Below are positions 10,446 to 22,060 of a DNA stretch of 64,000 bases, piece after piece; positions within the stretch are counted from its first letter, which is position 1; every line of letters starts with the position of its first letter. Both the position numbers and the translations under genes were made by a program. This DNA comes from Gigaspora margarita. Lineage: Eukaryota; Glomeromycota; Glomeromycetes; Diversisporales; Gigasporaceae. The notes under the pieces were generated by a model, which ran no database searches, was not told the origin of the DNA, and was given only the letters and a program-made list of their open reading frames with translations. The stretch is from NCBI GenBank assembly GCA_009809945.1, contig WTPW01000648.1:120857-184856 (forward strand). Reading direction: 5' to 3'.

Positions 10446-11334
10446 TAGTGTTCTGAAGTTTGGTTTGGTTTGGGTTTGGTTTGGGTTTAGTCAAACCCAA
10501 ACTCGAACTTTAAATTTTGCAGATCCTCAAACTCGAACCCGAACTGAACCTAGAATTTATGAACCTGAACTGAACTCGAACTTGAAATATTTGTTCAGTC
10601 TGAGTTCAGTTTGAAGTTCATGAACATGTTCAGGTTTGGCTAATAATTAAATCCAAAAAACTAGATTGCTGTATGATAATCCACCTGTCAACTGACAGAT
10701 ACAGGATATGGATAAGATTTTTCAGATCACATGAAAAACTGACTGCCGATCATGATCAGATCTCTCACAAATCATACGGGCTATATGCAATATATAAACA
10801 ATGATTATCATAATCATTATATCTATATATCTGATGGTTTTTTTGCATGTTTAATAACTTTTTAATCAACTAGAATTGGAGAAATTTTTTATTGTTTTTG
10901 GAATCATTGTTTCAGTTGGTAATACTGTTAATTTCAGTAGGTTTCATAGCATTTTTACCTTATATTTAGTATATGTCGTGTTTAACAGTTAACTAGCACC
11001 ATTTTAAAAATTTCATTATTAGAGTTGTTACTTTTGGAGTCATCATTTCGGTTAGAATCTTCATTTTTGTTGCTATCATTTTGGTTGGTGATATTTTTTT
11101 TGGATTTGTCACTATATAGAGTAAGTTTTCATTAGTATGTTATTGTCAATTTTGGTAAACTTTTGTCTTTTTGTTTTAGTACATGTTCATTGTATTTTAC
11201 TAACTAGCCTTTCTATTTTCAGATGGTTATTTCCAGTTGAGTACAGTTACTGGAGTCATGAGCATATCAGTTTTATCTTGTAGTTTCGTTTCTGTAGTGT
11301 TTAGGGTAATATAATAAAATTAGTCATTAGGATT

Positions 11335-11415
11335 AGTATATTTTAGTTAGGGTTATGGTTAGTTAGGATTATAGTTAGTTAGGATTATAGTTAGTTAGGA
11401 TTATGGTAGGGTTGG
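11335..11415. repeat. Short tandem repeat AGTTAGGATTATAGTT
   Basis: Four to five copies of a 16-17-bp unit within the left arm of the hAT-like element. The mirrored array (AACTAACCATAATCCT) is at about 12358-12432 in the right arm. Confidence 0.7.
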
Positions 11416-11493
11416 ATAATAGGTTGTGAATTAATTATTGGTGAGTTGAGTGAACCTAAATAAATATAACTTAATAAAAAAATTCAATAAATA

Positions 11494-11543
<50 letters not shown>

Positions 11544-11544
<1 letters not shown>

Positions 11545-12095
11545 TAATTCGTGATCCATATACCAAACAGTGAAAATCTATAGTAATATATGGGGAAAAT
11601 CAATTATTGTTTATCAAATTTCTGGAATCTGGCGTCACCAGAGCAATAGCAAATTTTTTTATTAAGCTAACCTTTCTTCTCCATTAGTCAAAAGTTGTAG
11701 AGCACATTCTTGCGATTCTAATGGTGGTAAAATCATTAAAATCGGCCCAGTAGATCACAAGATATCGTTAAAAAACGTTTCGCGACCATATAGAGTTTCT
11801 ATGTAAACAATAATATTGTTTACATAGAAACTCTATATGGTCGCGAAACGTTTTTTAACGATATCTTGTGATATACTGGGCCGATTTTAATGATTTTACC
11901 ACCATTAGAATCGCAAGAATGTGCTCTACAACTTTTGACTAATGGAGAAGAAAGGTTAGCTTAATAAAAAAATTCGCTATTGCTCTGGTGACGCCAGATT
12001 CCAGAAATTTGATAAACAATAATTGATTTTCCCCAATTTTACTATATATGGTAATATATGCAGCCACTGATTGGTATGCGGATCACGAATTAATA
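11544..12095. repeat. Near-perfect hairpin, arms about 270 bp
   Basis: The arms meet at AAACAAT-AAT-ATTGTTT (11805-11821) and pair almost without error outward to AATTCGTGATCC (11544) and GGATCACGAATT (12083). The inner arms include GTTTCGCGACCATATAGAG and its inverse. The arms end in (TAA)n microsatellites: about 47 bp before 11543 and about 20 bp from 12093. Such low divergence between arms contrasts with the mutated outer element, so this hairpin is either younger or homogenised by fold-back repair. It also carries half of the GTGATC/CCATT dyad motif listed under findings. Confidence 0.8.
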
Positions 12096-12113
12096 ATAAT
12101 AATAATAATAATA

Positions 12114-12190
12114 AATTGAAAATTAAAAAATTAAAAGCGAATAAAAATGATTAATTCATTTTTATTCGCTTTTAATTTTTTAATTTTCAC

Positions 12191-12191
<1 letters not shown>
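12114..12191. repeat. Perfect short hairpin plus TTA microsatellite
   Basis: TTAAAAGCGAATAAAAATGA and its inverse TTCATTTTTATTCGCTTTTA face each other across a 4-base centre. The stem extends to about 36 bp with TGAAAATTAAAAAA. A (TTA)n run follows to about 12268. Confidence 0.75.
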
Positions 12192-12227
<36 letters not shown>

Positions 12228-12448
12228 ATTATTATTATTATTATTATTTATTATTATTATTATAATTATTTATTTGATTTTATTGAATTTTTTTATTAAG
12301 TTATATTTATTTAGGTTCACTCAACTCACTAATAATTAATTCACAACCTATTATCCAACCCTACCATAATCCTAACTAACCATAATCCTAACTAACCATA
12401 ATCCTAACTAACTATATAACCCTAACTAAAATACACTAATCCTAATAA

Positions 12449-12684
12449 GGGCGATGACATTTATTAGTAATATCCATTTACTATAGAGGCTTACCCCCCA
12501 CCCCCATGTAAGACCAATCAAAATGCTCAATTTTGTTACACAAAAAATATATTTATCCCATATTTTGTTATAATTATGGTTAAATAATTCTTGATTTTGA
12601 TTGGCTAGTAGTCTAGTTTGTGTAACATAAGATTTTATCGGACCCCCCACCCCCTAAAATATTATGTAATAAATGTCATTGCCC
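12449..12684. mobile_element. PIF/Harbinger-type MITE inserted in the hAT-like element
   Basis: A 236-bp element with ends GGGCGATGACATTTATTA and the inverse of GGGCAATGACATTTATTA, flanked by TAA at 12446-12448 and 12685-12687. The mirrored left arm of the host element (near 11315) has no such insertion, so this came later. G-runs (GGGGGTGGGGGG) lie inside each end, and CCAAT boxes are at 12514-12518 and, inverted, 12600-12604. Confidence 0.75.
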
Positions 12685-13436
12685 TAACTAATTTTATTAT
12701 ATTATCCTAAACACTACAGAAATGAAACTACAAGACAAAACTGACGTGCTTACGACTCCAGTAACCGTGACTCAACTGGAAATGACTACCTGTAAATAGA
12801 AAGGCTAGTTAGTAAAACACAACATATTAAAACAAAAAGACAAAAGTTCACCAAAATTGACAACAACATACTAACGAAAACTTACTCCATATAGCAACAA
12901 ATCCAAAAAATATCATCACCAACAGAAATGATGGTACCAAAAATGAAGATTCTAACCAAAATGACTACTTCAAAAGTGACGACTCTAATAATGAAAATTC
13001 TAAAATGGTGCTAGTTAACCGTTAAACACAATAACTCTAAATGTAAGGTAAAAACACTAAGAAGACTACTAAAATTAACAGTATCACCAACTGAAATGAC
13101 AACTTCAAAAATGACGAAAGGATGACTCCAAGTCTAGTTGATTAAAAAAGTTATTAAAGTGCAAAAAAAAAATATCAGATATATAAATATAATCGACCCG
13201 GGTTTATAGTCTAATAGACTGGGTTTGTTTTTTATTTTAACAGACCCAAACATGTTCACAAACTTTTGAACCAAACCCGAACTGAACCCAGACTTGTTTT
13301 AAAAGTTCAATACCAAACTCAGACCAAACTGAAATTTTAAAATTAAGTCTAGTTCAGGTTCAGTCCAAATTCGGACTAAACTCAAACTCAACCCAATGTT
13401 CAGTTCAGTTCAGTTTTTAGGAACACTAGTTCTTTT

Positions 13437-13600
13437 ACAGATTCTTTGTAGTTTTTTAGTAATTTTTCAAGAATTCTTCATAGTTTTTTAGTAGTTCTTT
13501 TAAGGATTTTTTATGGTTTTGTAGTCAATTTTAGTAGTTCTTCTAAGGATTCTATGTGTTTTTTTAGTGGGTTTTCCAAGAATTTTTTGTTATTTCACCT
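13437..13600. repeat. Minisatellite, right part
   Basis: The same 36-bp unit as 9640-10445 (GATTCTTTGTAGTTTTTTAG, CAAGAATTCTTCATAG) continues in the same orientation, confirming that 10446-13428 is an insertion. It fades into T-rich DNA after about 13600. Confidence 0.65.
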
Positions 13601-14280
13601 TCTATTTCTCATTTATTTTACTATTTTTGTCACAGTGAATAAACCATTTCTTTTGCTATCTTTTGTCACACTAAATAGGTGGATTTGTGACTTTATTATT
13701 TTATTATATGATAATATAGAATTTTTTTTTCTTCTTTATTTTTCAAAATTTTTTTTATTCAAAGTTTTTTTTATTTAGTTTTATTAAAGTTTTCTTTTTT
13801 TTGCAGTTTAATTCTATTTTGTAAAGTTTTTTTTTATTATTATTTTGGGGGGTTTTTTTTTAAATAATAAAAAATAGTTTGGTTGTTTCATTATACAATA
13901 AGTTTGTTTTTTTGTTTTGTGAAAGTTTTTTTACTTTTTTTTTGTTATATGAAGTTTTTTTTCCTTTTTTTAAATAATAAAATAATTAGATTTTTTTAAA
14001 ATAATAAATAATTTGGTGGCTTTATTACATAATGAGTTTGTATTTTTTGTTTTGCAAAGGTTTTTTTTACTTTTTTTGTTAATAAAATAATTGTATTTTT
14101 TTATTTTTTTAAATAATAAAAAATAATTTGGTAGCTTTGTTATGCAATGAGTTTGTTTTTTTTTGTTTTGCAAAGATTTTTTACTTTTTTTTATACATTA
14201 AATTTTTTTCTTTTTTTTTTAAATAATAAAATAATTGCATTTTTATTATAAAACTTTTAAAAACTTTTTTAATAAAATAA
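13601..14280. repeat. T-rich tandem repeat
   Basis: From about 13850 four or five units of roughly 110-145 bp repeat TTTAAATAATAAAAAATA...GTTTTGCAAAG. Landmarks such as TTAAATAATAAAA recur near 13859, 13969, 14110 and 14219. The reading frames on both strands follow the repeat and look non-coding. Confidence 0.5.
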
Positions 14281-14468
14281 GATGACCCAATTTGATTTGC
14301 AAAGAGCAAATCAGCAGTCATATAAAAATTTTAACCAATCAAAAAGGAGTATGACATATTATGGTTTTGACAAATTTATGTTTTCTTTTATATTTTATAA
14401 AAATTTTTAATATAAATAATTTAATTTAAATTTTTATAATAATAAATTTTAATTGGTTAAATTAATAA

Positions 14469-14945
14469 GGGGCATGCCATTTATCATGTGATTTTATCAT
14501 AGATACATTAGGGTGTCCAGAATTATGCAATGTGATAAGGTAAATTATGCAATGTGACTAGGACAATTATGCGATAGATATGAATTATGCGATTTTATAT
14601 ATAAATTTTCTTGATTATGTGATTTCAGGAACTCACGTAATCTTTCAGAATCAATTTAAGTTTATTCATTATCTTCATCAAATTACTTATCTACCAATTA
14701 CAATCTATGCATGTGACCAGAATGCCCTTTTTGCTTGATTATGCAAAGCATCTGAGATGTAAAAATTTGGTAAATTATGCGCATAATTTTGCATCGCATA
14801 TTCTGGACACCCTAAGATATATGGTCAGTGATAGTAATCATGTCTATATATTATTAACAAATCAAAATTAGATAAAGTGATCACACCATACATGGATGGG
14901 GGTGGCTACTAAGTAAAAAATATCACATAATAAATGGAACGCTCC
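14469..14945. mobile_element. PIF/Harbinger-type MITE, interrupted
   Basis: Ends GGGGCATGCCATTTATCATG and the inverse of GGAGCGTTCCATTTATTATG, flanked by TAA at 14466-14468 and 14946-14948. Subtracting the nested element 14509-14814 leaves about 171 bp, similar to 12449-12684. Encodes nothing. Confidence 0.65.
14509..14814. mobile_element. hAT-type MITE nested in 14469-14945
   Basis: A 306-bp element with perfect ends TAGGGTGTCCAGAAT... and ...ATTCTGGACACCCTA. The 8-bp flanks AGATACAT (14501-14508) and AGATATAT (14815-14822) match at seven of eight positions. The subterminal repeat AATTATGC(A/G)ATGTGA occurs several times. This fits a short hAT derivative. Confidence 0.7.
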
Positions 14946-15034
14946 TAAATTTAAAAACTAATTTTTTAACAACTATCTGATTAAAACTAACAAAATTTTT
15001 TTTACAGATTCATTATTGCCACTATATTTATATA

Positions 15035-15252
15035 CTGTATTCTATCATAAATAAGCACTTCTTTTTTGAAAATTTAAATTCAAATAGCTTAAAAACTATC
15101 AAATCAAACTTAATAAAAATTTTTTAATTTAAATTTTATAAATCTATAAAATTTAAAATAAATAAACTTTTATTAAGTTTGATTAGATAATTGTCAAAAT
15201 ATTTTAAGTTTAAAATTTCATAAAAGGAGTGCTTATTTATGATAGAATACAG
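15035..15252. mobile_element. Tc1/mariner-type MITE (TA target)
   Basis: A 218-bp element with identical inverted ends CTGTATTCTATCATAAATAA (about 25 bp without mismatch), flanked by TA at 15033-15034 and 15253-15254. The interior is a palindrome of CAAACTTAATAAAAATTTT type. The intact ends suggest a fairly recent insertion. Confidence 0.75.
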
Positions 15253-16139
15253 TAAATATAATTTAAAACTGTATTTTTAAAAATGATCAAGATATTGATC
15301 TACTAACAAAACTTATCATCCCATCCATGTAATAGCCTTATTCATACTAGTTAAGTATTCATTCATAAGTGTTTTTAAAGATAAAATAATATTAGAAGCA
15401 GTATCAATTATCAATAAAAATATTTACATAATAAATAAGGATAAATTTATCAATTACTTAATTTTTACTTTGTAAAATTTTTTTCAAAATGAAGCATCAA
15501 ATAAAATAATGCGTTAACTAGCTTTAATTCATAATAATATATGTAGCGGTGTAATTTTTTGATTTCATAAAAACAAATATTGCTATTGTTATTTAAATTA
15601 TGAATAGTTACAAACTATAAACCGAATGCCTTAAGGTTAATTATTTATATTAATAAATGTTCATTCTGCTTCTTCCTTAAAATTAAATAGTTTAAGAATT
15701 CTAATTTTTAAAATGTAAAATTCAAATGTATTAACGAAATTTCAATTCAATTAGCGTATTTGCCTTCATCTTTTCTATGATACAACAGTTCCGTAAAAGA
15801 AACAAATGGCAATTTTTTCATTCTCATATAATCATCAGCCTCAAATAATGTATAAACGCTTTATGCTTATTTATTTCAACTCCAATTCCTGATAATAACA
15901 ATCAACAACTGATCCATTTCCTTAGGATCATTCATCTCTACACATTTTTAGATAATGAATTCTTTATTCTAGAGTATTGTATATTAGCAGTTGTTTGACT
16001 GTAAATTAGCTTCAGATGATTCTCATCAAAGAATTATTGATTTGATAGTTTCTTCTGAAGTGTTATGCATTTGTATTTGACATTTTAAGCGCAAAATCAA
16101 ATGTTACGGACCAATTGTTTAATTAATATTATCACTTAA
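15253..16139. other. AT-rich stretch, nothing recognised
   Basis: No gene, tandem array or paired ends found by eye. Base composition is slightly less extreme than at 6-7 kb. Confidence 0.35.
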
Positions 16140-16850
16140 CAATTTATTAGTTATACATAATGAAAGCAAAGTCTGTTTTACTATTCTACCTCAAAATTAA
16201 ATAATAAAGTTGCTGAATGAATATTTTGAAATATTAAACAACCTTAGACTGTTTTTAAAGCTTATATTTATGCATTATTGTTATTATCAGTGAAGAATCA
16301 TTATACAAATATTATTAAGTGAATCAATAAATTATTTTGGTAATAGAAGACTTACAAAAATACAGGCATACTCCTCTATAATTATCTCCTATATATTCAC
16401 AAATCCTATATAATCATAATAAATTTATAAAAAAAAAATACTTCTATATAAGCACATTATAATAAATACATTTTTTAGCATAAAACAAACCAAATGATTA
16501 TAAAGGAGTAGATTGTATATCTTTTGGCATTAAACGTTAAAGAACTATCTATATTGTCGAATTCGTTAATATACAAACTAATTTATGCGCAATGAAAACT
16601 GGGTAATAGAAATCTAATTTATGAAAATAAAACAATGAATAGAGGATTGGAGAATTGTAATAATGCAAAACAAAAATACTAATAATAATAAAACATAATA
16701 ATACTTAGATGTATTAGGTCGCAAGATCATAATAAATAAAAACGAACCCACACTTCGAAGTTACCGAGTTCATTAATATTTACTAATCTAATTTATATGT
16801 GATGAACAATTAGGTATCAAAATCTAATATATGAAGGTAAAACCACGAGT
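16140..16850. repeat. Dispersed repeat copy B
   Basis: The uninterrupted counterpart of 1130-3480, sharing AGCTTATATTTATGCATTA, CTTACAAAAATACAG, GGTAATAGAAATCTAAT and ACTTCGAAGTTACCGAGTTC-like blocks. It serves as the empty-site reference for the insertions in copy A. No reading frame. Confidence 0.65.
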
Positions 16851-16855
16851 AGCCT

Positions 16856-17835
16856 AATCATAATATGAGGCTCTTGCACTGTTATCACAGCCGTGGAGCC
16901 CAATCATCAAAATACGAGGTCCTTGCACTACTATTGTAGCTGTGGAGCCTAATCACAATATGAGGTCCTTGCACTGCTATCGCAGCTGCGGAGCCCTCAT
17001 CAAAATATGAGGTTCTTGCACTACTATTGTAGCTGTGGAGCCTAATTACAATATTAGATCCTCGCACTGCTATCGCAGGCAGAGCCTAATCATCAAACAT
17101 AAGGTCTTTGCACTACTTCTGCAGCTGTGGAACCTAATCATAATATGAGGTCCTTGCACTACTATTGCAGCCGCGGAGCCTAATTATCAAATTTGAGGTA
17201 CTTGTACTACTACTGTAGCCGTGGAGCCTAATCACAAGATGAGGTCCTTGCACTACTATCGTAGCCATGGAGCCTAATCATCAAACATAAGGTCCTTGTA
17301 CTACTACTGTAGCCGTGGAGCCTAATCATAATATGAGGTCCTTACACTGCTATTGCAGCCGCAGAGAATGTTTATCAAATATAAGGTCTGCTACCGCAGT
17401 TGCGGAGCCTAATCATCAAACATGAGGTCCTTGCATTACTACTGTAGCTGTGGAACCTAATTACAATATGAGGTCCTTGCACTGCTATTTTAGCCGCAGA
17501 GCCTAAACATAATATGAGATGTCTTTGCACTACTACTATAGCCGTGAAGCCTAACCACAATATGAAATTCTTGTACTGCTATCGCAGCCACGGTGCCTAA
17601 ACATAATATGGGTCCTTTCACTGCTATCACAACTGCGGAGCCTAATCATCTGAATATGAGGTCCTTGCACACCTAATCACAATATGAAGTCCTTGCACTG
17701 CTATCGCAGTCGCGGAGCCTAATCATCACATATAAGGTTTTTGCACTACTACTATAGCTGTGAAGCCTAACCACAATATGAGGTCCTTGCGCTGTTATTG
17801 CAGCCGCAAAGCCTAATCATCAAATATGAGGCCAT
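16856..17835. repeat. Minisatellite, about 47-bp unit, roughly 20 copies
   Basis: The unit is GAGCCTAATCACAATATGAG + GTCCTTGCACTGCTATCGCA + GCCGCG. Variants alternate between TCATCAAATATGAG and TCACAATATGAG. Each unit contains the small dyad CTGCTATCGCAG and is much richer in G+C than the surroundings. Minus-strand frames give a repeated peptide (SYNSSARTSYFD), but frames break between units, so I treat it as non-coding. Confidence 0.8.
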
Positions 17836-18330
17836 TGCACTACTTTGTTGCATTTAAAGAAGCCAACAAAACAGAACATCGGCAACAAAAAAATTCCAGC
17901 AATATAAAGAGCCAGAGATGAAAATCTAGCAACATGGAAAGTTAACAACAAAAATTTGATAACACGAAAATACACCAGCGTGAGCTGATAAGAGAAATTA
18001 GCAAAGTCCACCAGAGAAAGTCTACCTCCGATATTTCACCAGTAAAAGTCCACAAATGAAAGTCACAAATGAAAGTCCACAAATGAAAGCTCGCCAACAA
18101 AAGTCAACCAACGAAAGTTCATCAATGAAAGTCCCCTAACTAAAGTCCTCCGACGAAGGTTCCCCAATGAAAGTCTTCCAAAGAAATTTTACCAGTGAAA
18201 ATCCACTGGCAAAAACCATCAGAGAAAGTCAGAGAAAGTCCAATAGAGGAATCCATAAACAAAGGTCTAATGATGAAAATTCAATGATGAGAGTCCACCA
18301 AAGAAAGTTAAAACGGCTCCAAAAATAGCA
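17836..18330. repeat. Second minisatellite, about 15-bp unit
   Basis: Degenerate copies of GAAAGTCCACCAA or GAAAGTCCACAAAT run from about 17960 to 18310, purine-rich on the plus strand. It borders the 47-bp array directly. A minus-strand frame at 17820-18011 crosses the junction and is not credible. Confidence 0.6.
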
Positions 18331-19264
18331 CCAAAATTGTACGACGAAACTTCAAGTACCCTTTTTATAGTGAACAAGTAAAAGCACCATGTTAAGGCAG
18401 GGAGCTGAGAATAGAAAAAAGATTAGATAATACTGTAGTAAAAAAAAAGAAAAAAGAAGTATAAATTAAGTAAGGTAGGTTATTATTAGGGTTCGGGTTA
18501 AACCCGCAGGTTTGCGGGTTGAGGAATATAGTACAAAGTACAAAGTGTATAGTTTTATAGTGAATAAACCGAAGTCAAAATCTTAAAGTTGATTGAATAA
18601 TACATCCGCACAAATTACGGTTTTTCTCATAATCATCATACATACTAATTTTGATCAGAGCTAACCAATATTTCTTTTGATGCTTTGATGTGGTTAGAGT
18701 TACCTTTTTTTGATATGATTTATTCTCACAGTAAATATATTACTCATTTTTTGTATATGGTTCGGATTTTATTTTGGGTTAGTTAACTGAATTTGTTATA
18801 GGTAGGTTACTATGGAAAATAAAAGCACGAGTGTTCAGTTTTATGAAATAACTAAAGACAGAATCTTAAAACTGATTAGAGGGTAAAATTTTAAAGCTAA
18901 TTGGATTATATGTTGGTATACGGGATATGATTGTATAATCCTATTTGATTTACTGTAAAAAATTTGATTATAAATCTTATGAATTATCACGATGACACAA
19001 TATGTGTTAAGTTAGTTTTGTATTACAAGAAACGCATCAGCAGTGAGCTATATGAAATATTATTAATTTGGTATATCAAAATATTAAAATAGAATTTAGT
19101 GTAGGTAGTTCTATAGCAAAATTAGTATAAGTTGATACTTTCTTTATTTATCGGTTTGATTTTGATAACAAAAACTATATTATAAAAAAAATATATGATA
19201 TATTGGGCTGATATGTCATGATGATTAATTGAAAGATAGATTTTGAATACTGAAATATTTACTG
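18331..19264. repeat. AT-rich DNA with a dispersed short repeat and a hAT-end-like GGGTT segment
   Basis: At 18486-18527 AGGGTTCGGGTTAAACCCGC and TTTGCGGGTTG resemble subterminal hAT repeats, but no partner end was found. A unit like AGTTTTATAGTGAATAAACC...AATCTTAAAGTTGATTG occurs near 18550, 18838 and 19556. No gene seen. Confidence 0.4.
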
Positions 19265-19266
19265 TA

Positions 19267-19510
19267 GTGCACTGACCAAAGTACCCCCTTTTCAATACCC
19301 CCTATTGCAAAATACCTGGTGCACAAGATCTCTGTTAATTAAATATAGATTTTTAAAATTTTTAGACTGCTTATTGTAAGTTTGAAATGTGTAAATGCTT
19401 AAAATTTTTATTCTTGTGGCACAGACCTGCTGCCATATAAAATACCTGGGTCTTTTGTAAGTTTTTTGATGGGTAGATTGCATTAGACCTGGGTTTTTTG
19501 GTCAGTGCAC
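19267..19510. mobile_element. Short inverted-repeat MITE
   Basis: Ends GTGCACTGACCAAA and TTTTTTGGTCAGTGCAC are inverted and flanked by TA at 19265-19266 and 19511-19512. CCCCCTTTTCAATACCCCC lies just inside the left end. Encodes nothing (the minus-strand frame across it is fortuitous). Confidence 0.6.
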
Positions 19511-19834
19511 TATGGTATTTGGCAATTCATTTTATTATAAGAAAACATGATGGATAGTTTTAGTGGAGAATAAATCGAAAGCAGAATTTTAAAGCTGATT
19601 GACAATGACTCAAAGCACAGTTTTCTCATGACTTATTACTAGAAGTGCAGACATATTGTCATAATTACAACCTATTTTAAAAACTGGGTTGGCAACTTTT
19701 TTTATTAAGGTAATTAAGTTATGACCTTACTTTTACTTATTGCAGAGATTTTTTGTAAAGCATTACATTCCAAAATTATTTTGAAGTGTATAAATAAGTT
19801 ACCCGGGCATCTATTCACCTCCTTTATATAATTA

Positions 19835-19990
19835 CCAGGCTGGGTCAGTTTAGGTTGGGCTGGGTCATAGTTTGAAGTGACCCGACCCAGCCCAAACCCA
19901 TAACTTTTTACGGGCTGGGCACAGGCTTGGGTTTTAAAAGTTCTTTGGGCTTGGGCTTAAATTTAAAAAACTCAGCCCGATCTACCCATT
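19835..19990. repeat. GGGCTGGGT-rich segment
   Basis: Repeated GGGCTGGGT/ACCCAGCCC motifs in both orientations, ending TGAACCCTAG. Similar short repeats mark hAT subterminal regions, so it may be a solo end or a small element. No boundaries resolved. Confidence 0.35.
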
Positions 19991-20283
19991 CTGAACCCTA
20001 GTTATTATAGAGAAGCCAAGAAGGTACAAAGTTAAACTGTAGTAAGATGATAGTAGGTTATAGACATAAAGCACTTAGAAGCATGATTTAGTGTTAAATA
20101 GAACATATCTTACTATAATAACAGGTTCTTACAAAAGGATATGGCATGCATGCTGCATATTCACTAGTACTATATTACTGTGAAATAACGACTATGGGTG
20201 TTATTTCAAAAATTGCATCCCCTAAAAATAGTATACTGGGATTCAAATAATGCCCATGTGCGTCCCAAAATAGTGTGCACCTT

Positions 20284-20420
20284 TATATACAGTAAAATTT
20301 CTCTAAAGTACACCCTCTATAAGTGCACACACTCTCTAAATGCATACTCAAATGCTGGCACAAACATATATATTGCCTCTATAAACGCACTTTTCATATT
20401 GTTCTCTAAGTGCACGTTGT
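20284..20420. mobile_element. Decayed MITE related to 37300-37472
   Basis: Begins TACAGTAAAATTTCTCTAAA and ends TCTCTAAGTGCACGTTGTA, with repeated TCTATAA(G/A)(T/C)GCAC blocks like the CCATAAATGCAC blocks of the 37.3-kb element. The short frame over it is not a gene. Confidence 0.4.
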
Positions 20421-21835
20421 AAAATCTGATACCAAGGTATAGCATATAAACGAATGTATAATACATGAAAAAAATTGAAGTTGCTTCAAATATCACACAT
20501 GCACGTACTCAAAATAGTGCACAGGTGATCAAAATACAGCGTGCACATTATTTTGCGGTAATACAGTATGCATGTACACGACTTATTCACCGGTATACAA
20601 AGTCAATAATTTAGGATTAAAAATATGTTACTATCGCTATTAAAATTTTAAGATTACAACCAAGATTTATTAATTTGCAATATATAGATAATCCCTTTTA
20701 TTGTTAAATCATTTTAGCCGAATTATAAAATTTTAATACCTAAACTTTAAATGCATTTATCTTATTGTTGAAATCAGAAAACTCACACTAAAACTTAAAT
20801 AAGATTTTATAATAAATGTTCTTGAATATAACAGATAAAAATAGGCATAGTTTTATATTTAATTTAAAATAGTTCATCCAACAATTAACACAATTCACGG
20901 ATTTACTAACTGCTTGAAATCTCGATGAGAAATATACTTATTTGAGCGTAGATTTGAGCGGACTTAGAGTCATTTATGAAGGTAGTACTTAGTGAGACTC
21001 AATGATAGGCAAATAAATTTCATGTGCATAAAATTTTTAACGCCCTTAAACAACGCTTTGAAAATCGTGAAATGCCAATTTGCCAAATTTGCTATGTTTT
21101 AGCTTAAATTGGATTAATATTGTATAATTATCTAATGGTACAAACTAATTTAAGCGAAAAAATAGCTAAAAAAGTAAATTTCGTNTTTCACGAACTTGAA
21201 AGCGTTTTGTATAATCGACTTCAGTATGTTATTGTTCTTGCTCTTGCAATTTGAATTTGTTATTGAGATTGCTTTTGCTGTTGTTGTTGTTATGCAACTG
21301 TAAAAAAAATNAAAAAATAGGAAGTATAAAAACTGATGAATATATTGGTAAATATTGAGAAAAATTTTCTTTCTAATATTGATTTAAATAGATAAATTTA
21401 TTGCTTTTCTCTTTTAGTTAATTTTCCGCTCAGAATTTTTGATGGCTTGATTATCTGATAATCAAGTTACTTTCACTAAGAGAATGCTTTTTCTATGTTG
21501 ACCTCTTTGTGATTTACTGCCCAATCAAATTGTTTTTTATTACTCATTCCTCTATTCAATGGTTTTTTCTGTACACAAAATTTTTTTTTGATATATGCAC
21601 AAAAAAAAGATTATCATTTTACATACGTATCTTTTTTTACAAGATCCTAACTGTGCAATAGGCTATCCGAATTAGTACGTGTATTGACAAAATTACCTGT
21701 TTACTAATTTGCCATTATTAATAAACAAATATATTGCAGTATTATTTATCCTGTAAAAAATACTCTATGCAAAAAAAAATAGTCCTTATCAGAATTACAT
21801 TCTAAAAAAAGAAATAGATTTGCGTACAATATCTA
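20421..21835. other. AT-rich stretch with one possible palindromic MITE (about 21048-21211)
   Basis: AACGCTTTGAAAATCGTGAA and AACGCTTTCAAGTTCGTGAA are inverted at 21052 and about 21210, so a 160-bp element is likely. Between 21230 and 21295 there is a CTTGCTGTTGTTGTT-like low-complexity run. The rest, including two single Ns, shows nothing. Confidence 0.4.
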
Positions 21836-22060
21836 CTATCGTAAATGACTTATTTAAATATGTACCTTGGGCTGATTAGTTTTTTTAACAAAAACCCACA
21901 TTGATATTATTGATTTGATAGTGATCCTTGCTACTTTCACTGTAAATAGCTTATTTAAGTATGTGCATTGAGGCTGAGTAGTTTTTGTTTTTTTTCAACA
22001 AAAACCACGTTGATATCCACAAATTATTAGTCTTGAGGACTTTGATATCCACAAAGTTAC
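21836..22060. repeat. Tandem duplication, about 105 bp
   Basis: AAATGACTTATTTAAATATG...GGCTGATTAGTTTTTTTAAC is repeated as AAATAGCTTATTTAAGTATG...GGCTGAGTAGTTTTTG about 105 bases later. GATATCCACAAA also occurs twice at 22010-22060. Confidence 0.55.

Larger units (their letters stand above)
10446..13428. mobile_element. 2983-bp palindromic hAT-like element with perfect 8-bp target duplication
   Basis: Termini TAGTGTTC and GAACACTA are flanked by identical GTTCTTTT at 10438-10445 and 13429-13436 inside the minisatellite. The element is a giant foldback. Its left and right thirds are inverted copies, for example TTTAGTTAGGGTTATGGTTA near 11340 versus TAACCATAATCC near 12374, and GTAGTTTCGTTTCTGTAGTG near 11279 versus CACTACAGAAATGAAACTAC near 12713. 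Subterminal zones hold many GTTCAG/CTGAAC and TTTGGGTTTGG repeats, as hAT subterminal regions do. No transposase frame is present, so it would be non-autonomous. Assignment to hAT rests on the 8-bp duplication and the TAGTGTTC terminus. Confidence 0.75.
8679..14357. repeat. Outer inverted repeat of a 5.7-kb nested composite
   Basis: The segment 8679-8756 (includes CCCTTTTTGATTGGTCAAAA, CACTGATTTGTTCTTTGCAA) is inverted at 14281-14357 (TTGCAAAGAGCAAATCAGCA, TTTTAACCAATCAAAAAGG). Identity is roughly three quarters by eye. Between them lie the palindrome 8999-9522, a minisatellite, the inserted hAT-like element 10446-13428, the rest of the minisatellite and a T-rich tandem repeat. The outer arms could be ends of an older foldback element that served as target for the others. 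Target duplication is not resolved. Confidence 0.45.

Noticed and set aside
17375..17560. Minus-strand frames in the 47-bp minisatellite
   Set aside because: The repeat unit is not a multiple of three and frames change between units.
16856..17835. Possible CRISPR-like array
   Set aside because: Units abut one another without unique spacers and the DNA is eukaryotic; it is a minisatellite.
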